In this document: piece by piece, positions 11,265-24,007 of the stretch
Position numbering within the stretch: the first letter of the stretch is position 1
Layout of the letters: each line of letters opens with the position of its first letter
Assembly: GCF_000003815.2 (NCBI RefSeq)
Contig: NC_049984.1
Coordinates: 6,826,656 to 6,890,655 of the forward strand
DNA from: Branchiostoma floridae
Lineage: Eukaryota; Chordata; Leptocardii; Amphioxiformes; Branchiostomatidae
Reading direction: 5' to 3'
DNA: 64,000 bases
Notes under the pieces: generated by a model
What the model saw: only the letters and a program-made list of their open reading frames with translations
Database searches by the model: none
What the model was told of the DNA's origin: nothing
Program-made: the position numbers and the translations under genes

Positions 11265-13780
11265 CATTGTTACAGTGGACATTGTTGATAGTAGTATTAG
11301 TTTACTGTCACCTGTCCCTCAGTGGGGATCCAAAATCTCTGTTTAATTCTTGACAGGAAAAGGCTGATTAGGACTCATCTTCAGTAATTCTAAAGCAGAG
11401 TCTTAACCACTTTTTAAGTTGTGACAGTGTTGAACAGTGGTGTAAGCTGTGTCTCATATTGCTGCTAACTTACCGTGGTATCTCACTGCACTTGGGGCAC
11501 TGATGCGGCACTGCAGGGTTCTAAAGATTACTCAAAGAATTTCATTGTGTTTTGTGTATTTTGTTGTCTTCTATAGTCATACTTTTACGTATTACGCAAT
11601 ATCTAAATTATGAAAAATCGGCAAAAATAGCACAACAATGCTGCAGCAGTGTCCCAAGTGCAGTAAGATACCAACCTTTACATGAGACAAGAAAAGTTCC
11701 CTTTTTATTTTAAGGGTACAATCAAGAACACCTGTGGATGTACTCCATAAAACCATGCTAGTGTGGCCTGTCTCCCGTCTGAGGAGGCATCCGCCCTGAT
11801 ATGCACATAAATGGAACATCTGACATTTCTGAAGTCCTGCGAGACGCATTTTTTCACACTCTTTGTCTTATCGGAGGGTTGACCATTATGTGGAAGGTTC
11901 CACTTCAGGCGCAGGGGTGAATGGGACAGTCCAACGGCTTACCAGTCTCCTAGTAAGTGATTTTTATTGTGAAAGATGGAAATATTAATCCTTTGCATGA
12001 CATTTTCATCATTTTTTCACTTGTCACAAAAATTTCAATAGAATTATATGAACCAGAATTATGGAGTACAATTTGAATTGTCTTTTCAGGGACTCACCCA
12101 CGTTTGACTTTGAGTTGGTTTGGCCTGTTCAAAGATACCTTGAAATGGAGTCACTTCTGTCTATTTCTTTAAGAAAGGCTTATGTCTTTGCTGTGACATG
12201 TGACTCGACAGTTAAGGCCATGGCAAACCAAACCAATTTTATGCCTGAAGAGGCACCCCTATCTGAATAAATGAGCCGAAAGGTATATATTAGCATATCA
12301 CATCAGACTTTGCTTTCTACTTTCAATCAGTTTAGCGAGTCTGAAAAAGTTGGCGTGTTTTGGTTTTCGTAACGCATCCATCTTTTTATTGTTGACATTT
12401 GCTAAGTTCATAACACGTAAATAGCCCAGTACCTCTCGGTATATATTAAATCACGAATGGAAAAATCATTTCCCAACAGAAATAACCTACCTTTTAAACA
12501 TGTCCCCTCCATAGGTGAACCTGTCCCAAGCTAATCATTACAAATTCTTACCCCAGCAAGACCACAGGAGTCCCTGCCACCCACTCTGATTAGAAGAGAT
12601 CTATTAAAATAAAACAAATGTCATCGGATATTAAAATCTTTAAGTGTGACATTGTAAAAACGACTGGTAAATACCAGCGTTTGGGTGCCCCCATATATCA
12701 GAAGGGGCGGAATAAAATGGATGCCTGTTTGCTTTTGGTGAGACCTTTCAGTTGGCTTTGAATCAGTTTCACATCTTCAACTGTTGCTAAAAACAAATAA
12801 GACACATTTGTCAACAGTTACAGTTAGCCTTATGGTAATGGCAAGCTATGCTGGACTGCTAATTTATGTCACAAATTAAATGGTATGGAACTGATCAGAA
12901 ATTAATTAAAACTTATATAAAGTAAAGTGCACTCATTGTAGATGCTCCTTTTTATCTCAATGTTCCTTTTGATAGTTTTGGTATCTAAAACATTAATGAT
13001 TGAATAAAGCATCACAAAATTCAAAGCTTATAGACTTTTTCAATTGTTTGTCATTGTTATGCTCATCTTTGCCTGTTCAGTGAATTCTGCTATCATATAT
13101 TTTTTCAAAAAGGAATGTCATCTAGTTGTGCAATCAATGCAACTTGTGAGACCATTCTATGATTGTCCAGAAATATATTGTGTTTTTGTGATTTGTGATT
13201 TTGCTTTCTCCAAGGTGAGGGAAAGTTCAGGGAGACCTTGAGATTGTTTACTTTGTTTACTTCTTGGGCACAGATTGCCTGGCCCTGGAGGTCTCCTCTG
13301 GTCCTTAAGGTGGAAAGTAATCTGCTTTACAGTCTTAATGTCCTTCTTGATGTCTTCAGGAGCTTTTTAAAGATACTTTTTTCTGGAGGACAGTGATAGA
13401 GTTGAAGACTTTGTTGCATCTATTTGTATTTCCTATTCAATGAAGGAACAAGGAATAATTTCCTAATATTTACATGTACATGTTAAATCCATGTAAGTCT
13501 TCTGCTTTGTTTAGTCACCCTTGAGTAGTCTGTCCGAGAATATTCATATTTATCTATTTTTGTGTGTATTAAGCAATGTATAAATATAATATTTTTTCTA
13601 CTTCTGCTGTACATGGAAGCAATATTGTGATTTTATATATTTGGACAGGAATATAATATATAAATGAGTGTGCTGTGAGTTGTTCCTGTCATTGTTTACC
13701 TTTGTTTGTACAAACATTGTGCCAACAAACTAACAAAGTGATAATAAGAATGCAGATTGTCAGCCTGATGCCTCTTGCAT
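11265..13780. other. AT-rich spacer, no gene seen
   Basis: 2.5 kb of AT-rich sequence with two weakly GC-richer patches (11750-11960 and 12490-12600). No exon or repeat that I can support. Confidence 0.5.
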
Positions 13781-13789
13781 GTAAAACGT

Positions 13790-14430
13790 TATTGCAAATT
13801 TTTGCGCTGAATGTGATGAAAGGTAATACATGGTTATGATTCCCGAAACTTCACATTTACAGGTTTAGTACCAAATCCAGGCACAGATTTCTGAGTTGTC
13901 AGAAATTACGACCAATAAAGGCGGAGGACGTGATTGTGCTATAATTAGCAAGATATACATGTAATATTCAAGACGAGAAAATTGGATATCGCCACCATTA
14001 TCATGTCATCAACATGATTGGGCTAATATAAGTTTAAGGTTTTAATGCTTCGGACGTTTTGCAGGCAAAGACGAAGATTGAAAAATTAATGTGGGCGACA
14101 TAAAACTGTAGCTTGTAGGATTTGCTGGGATGATATTAATGTGTCTGGTCATCAGGACGGAAAAACTGGCCTATAAAGGCCCAGATGGAGACTGGCGATC
14201 AAATTGGGACCAAGCTCGGGATTCAGGGAACCGGGCTAAACCTAAGACTAAGAGAAAGGAGTTAGCAGAATTTTGATTGGCGTGATTAGGAGAGGGGGAG
14301 GAATGTATTATGTAATTGTAGGGAAGGCCGAAAAGTCTAATAAGACCTCAGAAAGTTGTTAATCATTGTGACAAACTTGCAAAAATTGACTAATAAATAG
14401 CAAATTCATGCCCAAAGACTAATTGCAAGT
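13790..14430. promoter_or_regulatory. candidate cis-regulatory island
   Basis: Moderate-GC block with 'gctataattagc' near 13938, 'gggctaatataag' near 14019, 'ggcctataaaggccc' near 14168 and 'gggctaaacctaag' near 14232. No frame of note. The role is inferred, with weaker support than for the GC-rich islands. Confidence 0.35.
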
Positions 14431-14439
14431 GGACAAAGC

Positions 14440-14905
14440 TAAAGTGAGGCTCGTGTCGAAAGTAGAAAATGAAGTCTTTTGTTACAAGATTCAATTGTTA
14501 GTGTTGGTGATCGTAGGAAAACTTTGGAAGGAAAGTTTCCAAAGTTTTGTATAAGTTTGATGGAAATCACCCAAGTTGAAAGAAATGCATTATAACTGGA
14601 TAGAACAAATCGCTGTAAAAGCACTGAAATACAAAATGTATGACTGCTATAATGGTGGACATACATTGTAGATGAGCATTAAAAGGACAGAAATGATTTA
14701 AGTGGAGCGAGTTCAACTTCTAGGCCATCGGGATAAGCTGATAAGAAAATGTTTCAGAATCTTATATTGCGACTTTATGTCTTGATGCATAACAAAGTCA
14801 TTAAAGTGGGGTAGAGAGAGAAACACATTATAGCAGCGCAGAGCAAAATGTAGTAAAAGGATGGAAATTTGACCGTTATGGTGACAAAGTGCCCAACCTT
14901 CAAAT
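14440..14905. repeat. two diverged tandem copies, about 238 bp apart
   Basis: 'gaaatgcattataactgg' near 14583 is matched by 'gaaacacattatagcagc' near 14819, with similar order of 'aaaatgta' and 'ggtggac/ggtgaca' afterwards. Both minus-strand frames here translate to similar leucine/phenylalanine-rich peptides only because of the duplication. Confidence 0.6.
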
Positions 14906-15500
14906 GACAGCAATTATCGCGGGCCGGGGAGGATTAGTCCATCAGAAGCGGAGGTGGCCCCCGCCGTAAAACGCAACATAAAACACCCCGTCGGCCGCAC
15001 CCTGCGCAGGCCAATTGACATAAATGAAGAAACTAGCACGGGGTGCCCAAACTACATACCCGGGTCATGGATTACCCTATTTTGAAATTATTGGAGTTCC
15101 ATCGCCCACCCGATTTCATATCTTATATTCCACGGGTCAGCGGACGCTGTAAGTGATCTGGTTAGGTCTCCCTTTATTGCCAACGGTTTGGGAATTTTGT
15201 TTTCGATTTATTGTTGGAGATTATTGATTTTTGGAGTGCTTGACTTTTAAGAAAATATGAATACTGACTCTGCGACGTTTCCACCTCATCAGTGGGAGAT
15301 GTACAGGGATTACGTCCTCCCCGTGATCTCAGAAAGTCGCGTCGCAAATTACAACGCGATTGGCCCTCCCGTTTTGGACCCGTAATTCCGATAACTATGT
15401 TTACCTTTTCCCGTCTTGATAAGGCAAGTGCATCATTAAATCTGAAGTTCTCGACGTCAGGATGGCTTGATGGATTTCAGGCAGAACTGCAATTAAACTT
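14905..15500. promoter_or_regulatory. candidate cis-regulatory island
   Basis: A GC-rich core (14915-15020) is followed by AT-rich motifs. CATAAA occurs at 15019-15024 and again in 'acgcaacataaaac' near 14972, a HOX/CDX-type core. No protein frame is supported. Confidence 0.45.
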
Positions 15501-15814
15501 ATAATAGGCAGACATCAAAGGGCTAGCCAAAGGAAACTTTTTCTGATTAGGATCACTTGTCAAACGTCAGAACTTCTCAAAGACGATTATGCAGTTGCTG
15601 GCCCACGTGGTGGTAACTAATGATGCTACTCGAACGAAGGAGATCTTAGGACGCATCTTGGATAATTGAGGTGAATGATGATCTTGAGATCGGTCTAAGA
15701 TGTAATGAGAGGGCCAGAAAGATTTACCTGAAAAAGTTCCTTAGTTGGGATGAATTATGATTGATGTAACCGTCAGGAGCTTTGGAGCTGCCATAGATCA
15801 TACTAAATGAGTTA

Positions 15815-16570
15815 GATGGGCAATGCCGATTACCAGTGTTGGAATGTACATGCAGAAGAGAAAAATGCTTCAAAATTAAAATCAAAACTTATGCAAACCT
15901 ATATTTACAGTACTTTTCTTTTCTATAAAGGATTATATAAGATAATTATCAATGTACACATTAAACACTAGGAATATAAGACCGATGTGTATGTTGTTTC
16001 AGTAACAAACTTGAATGATGGGCTTACATTTTAATCTTACATATAGAACTGCATAAATGGGCAATCAAGATTACGAGCATCAGGGTCCAGAAGAGAAAAA
16101 TGCCTCGAAATTAAAATCAGAACTTTTGCAAAACTGTATTTACAACACCTTTGTTTTTTTATTATAAAGGATTCTTTAATTGTAAATGTATGAGAATGAA
16201 TGAATAAATGATTTATTTCTTAAATATCGCAGCTTACACCTAGCAATGTACAAATTAAAACCTACATCTGTATCTAGGAATGTAAGACTGATGTGTATGT
16301 TGCTTCAGTAACAATTGTATTTAAAACAACTAACATGATGGGCTTACATTTTAAGCGTACATAGATTAGTATTGAAGTTCATAAATAGGCACTTTAGTTT
16401 ACAAGCATTAGGATCCAGAAGAGAAAAATGCCTCGAAATTAAAATCACATCTTTGCAAACCTCTATTTACAACTCTTTGTAGAAAAAAGTAACTATGGAT
16501 AATTGTCTCCTGCACCGTACACATTATACACCTCCCTGGAATATAAAAGTGATGCATACGTTTTTACACT
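15815..16570. repeat. three-copy tandem array, units 235 and 328 bp
   Basis: 'agaagagaaaaatgc' followed by 'aaattaaaatca' recurs at about 15858, 16093 and 16421, each preceded by 'gatgggcttacattttaa' or a variant. Units vary because of insertions, including a short ATGAATGAATAAATGATTT segment near 16196 that resembles the tail of a retroposon. Confidence 0.85.
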
Positions 16571-17069
16571 AATAAGTGTATTAAAAGATAACACATAAAG
16601 CATTATCAAAAAGATGGCTCTAGGCTTATGTTAGATCTGTGGCGAGTTAACAGCTTAATATGGCTTCGGGCTACGCAAAATAAATTGGCTCAATTGCGAT
16701 GGATGATATAGATGGAGCAGTTAAATGGTGCTTAGCGATACATTTCTAAGCACCACCAATAGTTTTCCATACTTAAACTACAGTACAGTACTTAGAATGT
16801 TTTGTTTTGGATGAAATGGAAAGAAATTGGAATCATTTTGGCATCAGGATCTGTCTGAGTCCTTAGGGTACAAACAGGACGATCAAAATTGACCAAACAG
16901 TGCCAAAAAACTGCCAGAAGACTTACCTAGCTTTATCCCTCTGGTTTTGTTGCTTTTTCTGCTATCAATTAAGTGCAAAATTTGGCATTTTAGAAGAACA
17001 TGGAGATTCTGTGTGTAGCCTTTGCTGATCCATAAACGATTTTTAACAAGAAAAAATAAAAAGTCATAG

Positions 17070-17345
17070 AAGAAAAATGGACTTCATCAATCCGAGATAG
17101 TATACATCATCCTCTAACTGTATCTGTGACACAGTCAGAGTCTAACAATAGAATTACTTGTCAAAGTATGGAATTTTCGGACAAACACAGAGGTTCTATG
17201 TAAGTACATAGAATCTCTAGAGCTATGAATGAATCTAACTACCAAGAAAAACATCAAAAGTAGACCAGACTACATCAAGCCAAAAGAGCACAGATCATCC
17301 ACTAACTGTATCCGTGACTTAATCAGACAATAGAATTACGAGCCG
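17070..17345. repeat. two-copy tandem duplication, period 189 bp
   Basis: 'ctaactgtatctgtgac' near 17113 recurs as 'ctaactgtatccgtgac' near 17302, followed in both by 'caatagaattac'. The second copy runs into the GC-richer island at 17345. Confidence 0.8.
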
Positions 17346-17660
17346 ACAGTGATTTTTGACACCCGGATGAATCACGTCGCCCCATGTTTATTTTACACGG
17401 TGCGCATCCCAAACCTGAACTGTGGCGGCGATACCTTATTAGCAGTCATACAGCCATAGGTTTAATGGGCTTACACGTAATTTACTAGAGATGTGGCGAA
17501 AGTCGCTGGAGAATGACAAGGAAAGTTAGTTGGTTTGAAAATAATAGCCTTTGTGCATGCCGAAGTGCGATCGGGAGAGGACGGTTTGGGTCCCAAAAGA
17601 CGTGTAATTTATGTCTTGTTTGTGATTAGTTCAGTCTTTTAGATGATGTCTCGCCCCGAA
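17345..17660. promoter_or_regulatory. candidate cis-regulatory island
   Basis: Contains TGTTTATTTTAC at 17385-17396 (forkhead-type TGTTTA), 'cgtcgcccc' and 'gtggcggcgatacc' near 17421. No frame is supported. The role is inferred. Confidence 0.4.
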
Positions 17661-18640
17661 CTGACAGGATTCGGAGTAACTTCTATTAAAACTATGCATC
17701 AGGACTTTTATTAAAAGGTGTGAGGAGAGAGGGGCCAGCCGTAAAGACTTGATGATACGTGATTTGTTTCCTTGCAAACTTTTATGAATTTGGCTTTGAA
17801 TTTTATAAGACTTTTGTGACACCAAGGCAGGAGTCTTTGGTTAGGAGAAAAATTGCACTTGAAGATTAGCCGTATTTCTCAGTCCATTCGGATTATTAGT
17901 TTTACTTCTGTTGGGATCTCTGTAGGGATATATGTGTACTTTACAAATACAGGAAATGGAACTAATATTTTAACATTATTATACAAGTAGATATCTAAAC
18001 ATTAATAGCTGGTCATTGGAAAATTGTATTTGAAGCGATATTGAAAAGAAAGTTTGAATGACTTTTGATATGTTTCTCACTTCAGTATGAGGTGTAGTCT
18101 TTAGTAGTACATGAGAAATCGTTTCTAATTCAGTTTTCACATTGTTCGTCGGTGAAGGTTAGACAGTGTCAGTCACGAAAGGTAGTGGATTCTACCTGAA
18201 ATGTCTGACCGTTTCCAAAAACATATCCAGTTGCTTGAGTAATTGCTACTTGATGATTTTTTTTTTAGATGTGTGGCTGCACTTTGTGGCATTTTTATCA
18301 AAAGTTTTCTTATTCTAATGATAATGATATTTCATCTTATATGGCCTACACAAGAAATAGTGTATAGTGGATAGAATCGTGAGGTCACGTGAGGCTTTCG
18401 CTGTAGTGATAGTCCATGCAATTACAAAGGAATCACAGACAAAGGTTGTAAAGTTTGCGAATTTGCGCCGAAAAGTAGATCCACACGTCGTGTTCCAAAT
18501 CTAAAGAAGAAATCAGCAGGGAGAAGGTTTTAGTTTAACTGCCTATTATCAAATCTTACTCATAGCATCTAGCTCTAGGTTTTTCCTTAATGGCACAATT
18601 AGGCCACACTGAGTCCATTCCATGGTTCACGGACGGTTAC
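17660..18640. other. AT-rich spacer with weak echoes of the preceding island
   Basis: No gene seen. 'aattgcacttgaagatta' near 17851 and 'aattgtatttgaagcgat' near 18024 resemble each other, suggesting another old local duplication. Confidence 0.4.
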
Positions 18641-18650
18641 GGAGACCATA

Positions 18651-18846
18651 CAGTCAAAACTGCCCAAGAAGACCACTTGGGGGACTGATAAAATATGTGG
18701 ACACAAAATAAGTGGGCACTGGTCACTATAGATAGTATTCTTAATGCAAGTGTCAGATGGAAAAATTACGTAAGGGCTTCAAGTTCAACCAAAAATGGCC
18801 CAGTGGTCATTATGCAGATCTAGACGACTCAGGTGGTCATATACTA
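18651..18846 (+). mobile_element. CAGTC-ended mariner-like MITE, copy 3
   Basis: Starts TA|CAGTCAAAACTGCCCAAGA, followed by 'gaccacttgggggactgat'. The right end is eroded and its exact position is uncertain. Confidence 0.7.
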
Positions 18847-19196
18847 TTTTCTGTCATCATGTTGTTCTAATGCTAAAGATGAAACAGAAGTGAAGATATA
18901 TTGAGAAGAAGAATTTTTTTCACATGACCCAGTTGAAAGTGATTTTGAAAAGTCTAAGATTATCAAGACTTAGTATTTTGATATCAGGGAACTTTATTTA
19001 TTCGGTTTCCAATCCAAAAATGAAGATATCAAATAGATATTAGCCTGCCACATAAAGCTATGAATAGTCCTTTAATGAAAAATGTTTATACATGACAGAA
19101 TATGATGAGAAGGCCGCGGCGTGTTATTGTAGATAGTTACATCTTTGATTGGTCAAGCTCGACTGACCGTGATTGTGATTGCTATATGATATCTAA

Positions 19197-19462
19197 CAGG
19201 GCTTGAAATACCACCTGCATATGCAGGACTGGGCAGTGCAGGTAAAATTGAGCTGTGCAGGTACATTTGTACATGTGCATGTATTTTTAAAGTCTTTAAT
19301 ACCTAACTTTTTTTGTCTACTGTACTAATCGTGACTGCCTGTGAAATGTTGTAAATATGATTCATTATTATTGAAAAAGGTTTATTAATTGATTTCTTGA
19401 TTCATACTTCATACCATTAGCAGTGTAAGTATTGAAAAGAAAACCCAAAATTTCAAGCCCTG
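19197..19462. mobile_element. hAT-like non-autonomous element, 266 bp
   Basis: The ends are CAGGGCTTGAAAT and ATTTCAAGCCCTG, perfect 13-bp terminal inverted repeats. CAGGG...CCCTG ends are typical of hAT transposons. The flanking octamers 'atatctaa' and 'attaacga' are not identical, so the target duplication is eroded or absent. There is no coding capacity. The interior has 'cctgcatatgcagg', a small palindrome. Confidence 0.75.
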
Positions 19463-19589
19463 ATTAACGATAACAAGTCATCTTTAACACATGGGTGCAC
19501 TAATTTTTTCATAATGGGAAAAGTGTCATAATGTCCAGATTACAATTTTCAGTGTGCTGTTGTAAAAAAAGATAAAACAGGTTCCTTCC

Positions 19590-19800
19590 AAAGATTTATC
19601 CGTGCTTCGTATCAACGAGATTTGTGATGACTTCGGAAGTTAGTCACGCTGTTAACTCCGGGTCTTGATTGCTGTGATTGGAAGGACCTTACGGCACGGT
19701 AGTGCGGCCGTTCTGACCGCTAGTTTTTCGCTGGGCAGTCGGGCGCTCGTGCTCCCAATATCAGTGCAGCGATGCGGCTACCCCGGCCTGCTGTATTATA
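19590..19800. promoter_or_regulatory. candidate cis-regulatory island
   Basis: GC-rich block with 'cacgctgttaactccggg' near 19647 and 'cggcacggtagtgcggccg' near 19692. It lies just upstream of the tandem array at 19888. No frame is supported. Confidence 0.4.
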
Positions 19801-19887
19801 TCACAGCGTCATAATTCTCTCTCCTTGGGTGGCTGCTGCATTGATCGAGGATGGCACAGGTGTGGCCCAACTTCGCCACTTCCCAGG

Positions 19888-20490
19888 TAAATTGAATGGG
19901 GGAGTGGTCGTCAGAGGGTATGAGAGGAGGTTATGGGTTTGTGGCCCCAAAACTTGATATTAAAAGGTGTCTTCAAAGTCTAAGGAACATTCCAACACTA
20001 ATCTCAGAAAAATTGAGGGGGGGAGATGTCGTCCAAGGGTATGAGGGGGGGTTACAGGTCATCCAGATTCTTTTGAGGCCCATAGACTTGATATTTTAAA
20101 GATGTCTTCAGGATCTATAAAAGGAACAGTCCAACTCTTCCCAGGTAAATTGAATGGGGGATTGGTCGTCAGAGGGTGTGAGAGGGGGTTACAGGTCATC
20201 CGGATTCTTCTGTTTTTCGGAAGACTTGATATCGAAATACATCTTAACAACACTTCTCAGAAAAATTGAATGGGGGAGTGGTCATCAGAGGGTGTGAGAG
20301 GAGGTTATAGGTCATCCAGATTCTTTTTTTGGCCCAAAGACTTGATATTGAAAGATGTCTTCAAGGTCTTAGGAACAGTCCAACACTTCTCAGAAAAATT
20401 GAAGAGGGGAGTGGTCATCCAAGGGTGTGAGAGGAGGTTATAGGTCATCCAGATTCTTTTGAGTCCCAAAGACTTGATTTTTTTCAAAAT
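19888..20490. repeat. five-copy tandem array, units 116-137 bp
   Basis: 'aattgaatgggggagtgg' and variants begin at 19890, 20011, 20148, 20264 and 20397. Each is followed by 'tcagagggtrtgagagg', 'gttayaggtcatccagattc' and 'agacttgatattgaaag'. The multiple minus-strand frames here are repeat shadows. Confidence 0.95.
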
Positions 20491-20678
20491 CTGACATGAA
20501 GTTGAGAAGAAATGATATTTCTTGTAGAACATTTATATGCCATTGTTGAAAACACCACATGGCCATTTATAAATCTTGCAATAACACAAATGCACACTCA
20601 GTGGAAGAAAGTATTGTGTCAAACTCGCAACTCGGTCTTGGACTCAGAGTTCGAAAAGCTTTCTTTCAGGCTTACCTA

Positions 20679-20867
20679 CAGTTAAACCTACCAGTACCCA
20701 CTTAAACCTAAGAACCACCTGGCCATTGTGACCATTTTCTGGTGGTCCCTAAGTTAGATCACTTTAGTGCATTTCCACAAGCATTAAGAATCCTGTCTGT
20801 AGTGACCACCTGTCCACATGGACCAGATTTTATCGGTCCCCTGAGTGGTCTTCTTGGGCAGTTCTGA
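20679..20867 (-). mobile_element. CAGTC-ended mariner-like MITE, copy 4
   Basis: Begins TA|CAGTTAAACCTACC and contains the full core 'gaccacctgtccacatgg', 'cggtcccctgagtggtc', 'cttgggcagttctga'. The right terminal GACTG is mutated. Confidence 0.75.
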
Positions 20868-20959
20868 ATCTAGTTGCACAACAGAGCCGGACAACTGGTA
20901 TTCCATCACCACAAATGTCTTGATTGTGTCAGTCATATTTTACACAGCGAGAGTACATT

Positions 20960-21200
20960 TGAAGGGGGGACTTAGCGGAATATGGAAGTGCTCAAGGCCC
21001 GTTGATCCTCTCCAGTTTTTAAGTGCGTCCGAAACTTGTGTTGTCCCCGCGCTGCTGTCGCCACATGTTTGGCCTGATGGACGGGCATATGTGGAGTATT
21101 ATTCATCGACGGTCGGCCACCTTTTGTGAGCTTGGAGTTCCATTAGCAGCATCTGGACCTGACTCCCGACCTCAGGCCGCATTCCTGCATGCATTACCTG
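20960..21200. promoter_or_regulatory. candidate cis-regulatory island
   Basis: GC-rich block ('gcgtccgaaacttgtg', 'tccccgcgctgctgtcgcc', 'cgacggtcggccacc') with frames open on both strands by chance. No splice-flanked exon is recognised. Confidence 0.4.
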
Positions 21201-21229
21201 GGCAGGTGGGGTCGGTAATAGGGGTGGGT

Positions 21230-22495
21230 AGAGGTACCTTGTACTGGTACAGTTTAGGTACAGGTCCAAGATACCGGAATATTGATCTACACTCAAGGGG
21301 GTTTTCGGAAAAACCTGTCCAGTCCAGACAGGGAAATGGGGCGGAAAACCCAGTCCAGTCTGAAAAGAGGGTCTGCATAGGGGTTCCTGGCAATGCTTAA
21401 AACTATTACTTCAGACAGCACTTACACTAAACTGATACAAATAATTATAGAATCGGCAGCATAATGAGTGACCCAAAGGTGCAATATGCATGCACACAAA
21501 GTCAGTTCTGTCAAATGCAAAGTACCCAATTAACACTTATCTGGTAGGACATGAGGGGGAGAGAATTACACCCATTGTCCATCAAACAATGGATAGTGAG
21601 TGTCCGTCAATTTCGGGTTGTTAAATAGTGGCAATACATTACAAAGACAGGCTTTGAAAGGTTTTCTTTAAATGATAAGTGTGCAGCACTCATTTTGAGA
21701 CCTGGTCTGTTTAAATCCTGGTTTAATAGAATGACTGCGAAAGGTTTCAATATCAACATGACTTTAGTACACAATGTTATAACATTACATATATTTTACA
21801 ATGCACTACAATAAAGCCGAGATGGCATTTTTCAAACCCTAGTACAAGTTGTGAGCTATATAGAACTATGTATCCTTTTAAAAATAATGTGTTTTATTTG
21901 CAAAATTATGCCGTAAGGCTAATAGCATGTTCAGTCTCAAAGACTTAAAGAGTACAAGTTATTTATATGATGCACAGTAAGAATGATGGATGATTTTTGT
22001 TAAGCTATGATTTTGTATGACATTGTGTCACACTTCAAGTTGATGTTATTTCTGTGCTTAGCCATATTAAAGATAAAAAATGTTGTTGTATACTAGTACT
22101 TAGTAGCTTACAACATATACCCCCATGCAGACCCTCTTTTTGGACTGGACAGGGTTTTCCGCATTCCAGACTGGACAGGTTTTTCCGAAAACCCCACTCA
22201 AGGATGAAACTTTTTGACTTATTTCTGCCACAAAGACGAGATTTAGTACTGCACAAAGCTGCAAACAAATTGTATTCGGCACCGTTATAATCTGAGACTC
22301 TCTTGAATGCATGGGTTCTCAACGAAAGATGCCTGAAGTCTAAACAAACGTTGTGTTTTCTTTTTATTCATGCCTCTGTCATCAATGAAGACTACTTACT
22401 TTATATAGTTTTTTTACAGGTACAGGACTGTACCTGAACCTAAACCTCTGTACCTGTACCTGATGTTACGTTTAGGTACATAGACCTAGGGGTCG
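21230..22495. mobile_element. 1.3-kb fold-back structure with nested inverted repeats
   Basis: An inner arm at about 21298-21375 ('gggttttcggaaaaacctg', 'agagggtctgcatagggg') is repeated in reverse complement at about 22121-22200 ('cccccatgcagaccctct', 'caggtttttccgaaaaccc'). Outside these, GTAC-rich sequence ('ggtacaggtcc' at left, 'gtacctgtacctg' at right) also faces inward. The interior (21380-22110) is AT-rich with no transposase frame. This fits a fold-back or large non-autonomous DNA transposon. Outer limits are approximate, and no target duplication was found. Confidence 0.6.
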
Positions 22496-23620
22496 ATGAT
22501 AGCCTGTCCACCGTCCCCCGTTTTGCCCATCACCTCCAAGGTCTGACAGGTACAGAGAGTGCGTAAGCTGGCTTTGCAATTAACATTGGGACCCGCGCAT
22601 CTCTGTATCCATAATTTGTGACACAGAGGCCGTATGCGCGTTGGTGTCCGTTATTATTTATGCCTCGGCCGCACCACTCATTTTCCTCGGCATCTCATTC
22701 TGGTCATAAGAGATGCCGGGGAGAAGTTTTTGATTGCCGAATCCAATCTTGGGGGCAAGCCGTGGGCGCACAATTGACTTGGGGTCCTGCGTGTGCATCT
22801 TACCTCCCATAATTATTAATGCCCGGCCCATTCTCTCCCATTTTCTCATTGGCACTAATGAGGCTGTTGCTCCCCGACTCTGCGTCACCCCTCACCCCTG
22901 CCCTTCCCTCCTCGTAAGACGCCTAAATGAATTGCGGACAATTCCGCGGCTTATTCCCATGCACCACTTGGCCTTGCCTCCTGATTGAAGTATTCATCAT
23001 AAATGATGAGCATGTCAAACAAGAATTTGGAACGGTTAAATGGGAAAGTTTGGGCCGGGCCGTGTGAATCCCTGCCCAACCTTAATGCATATTGGACATT
23101 GCTGATTAAAATGGAGATAAGGCCAGAGCTGGAGAAGAGTCCGATACCACTGGACATGAAATAATGGCAGACGCTTCTTCTAATTCTATGCCATATCGCT
23201 TATGAAAAATGGCCGTAGCTGGGGGAGACATTACATCGCTACGGTAACTGATAACAATGAAGTTTTACTTCCCTGGGGTCAGTTACGAGCGTGGCCCGTT
23301 CACTGCCCGCATTAGTGGGGATCTTTTCTGTGCTTTCTGGTGATCGCTCTGGCCTTCCGATGCCTCCGCGATGCGCGCTTATGGACATTTGGTGAATGAA
23401 AGTAACCGAAAGTTAATGCAGAAGTCATCAGCGGTGCTGTCCAAGAGGGAGACGTTACAAACAAACCCAATCTGACAGCCCGGCTCTACTCCGCCCATGA
23501 GTTATGGGGAAGCGCGGCACGTCGGACGAACAGAGGATTTCACGTCCAAGTGCAGTCTTAAAGTCAGGATGAAAACTCGCTCGCGGCCTTGCCGTTTAGA
23601 GCAGCTATTTTCGTCTTTTC
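22495..23620. promoter_or_regulatory. largest candidate cis-regulatory island
   Basis: Over 1 kb of GC-rich sequence with embedded AT motifs: 'ccataattattaatgcc' near 22807, 'cactaatgagg' near 22853, the inverted repeat TCATCAT-AA-ATGATGA at 22994-23009 (its centre carries CATAAA), and the POU-like 'taatgcatattgg' near 23083. Short overlapping frames on both strands have no exon signals. This is the longest motif-dense block and the best candidate for an enhancer cluster, by inference. Confidence 0.5.
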
Positions 23621-24007
23621 TGCCAGGAAGTTTTCGCTAATCCCATTCTAATGGTCTTTGTGTCTTGCGTCGAATCTCTTTTGGGATAATCGTAAAAGGC
23701 AGGAGAGAGGATTTGACTGTTTTAAAGTTGTCATCCTTTGAGTGAAGACAAAAGATAGGATTTTGAAGAAAGCTAGGTGTGTTTACTTAATAATGGGTTA
23801 GAAATCAACAAAGTAATCGGAGAAGCCAGCCCTAGGATGCTAGTTTGGCAACCCTAGCTATAGCTACAATTTGCTACATACCGGTATCTTTTAGAGTTAA
23901 GTCAAGAGTCTGATATAGAACTTCTATTAGAAGTTATCCTTATCATCATCATCATCTTGAAGGGATAATAGTCACTTATTCATGACAGTAATAGAGACAA
24001 ATCAAAT

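Noticed and set aside
20059-20532. Minus-strand frames with similar peptides
   Set aside because: They are shadows of the 116-137 bp tandem array.
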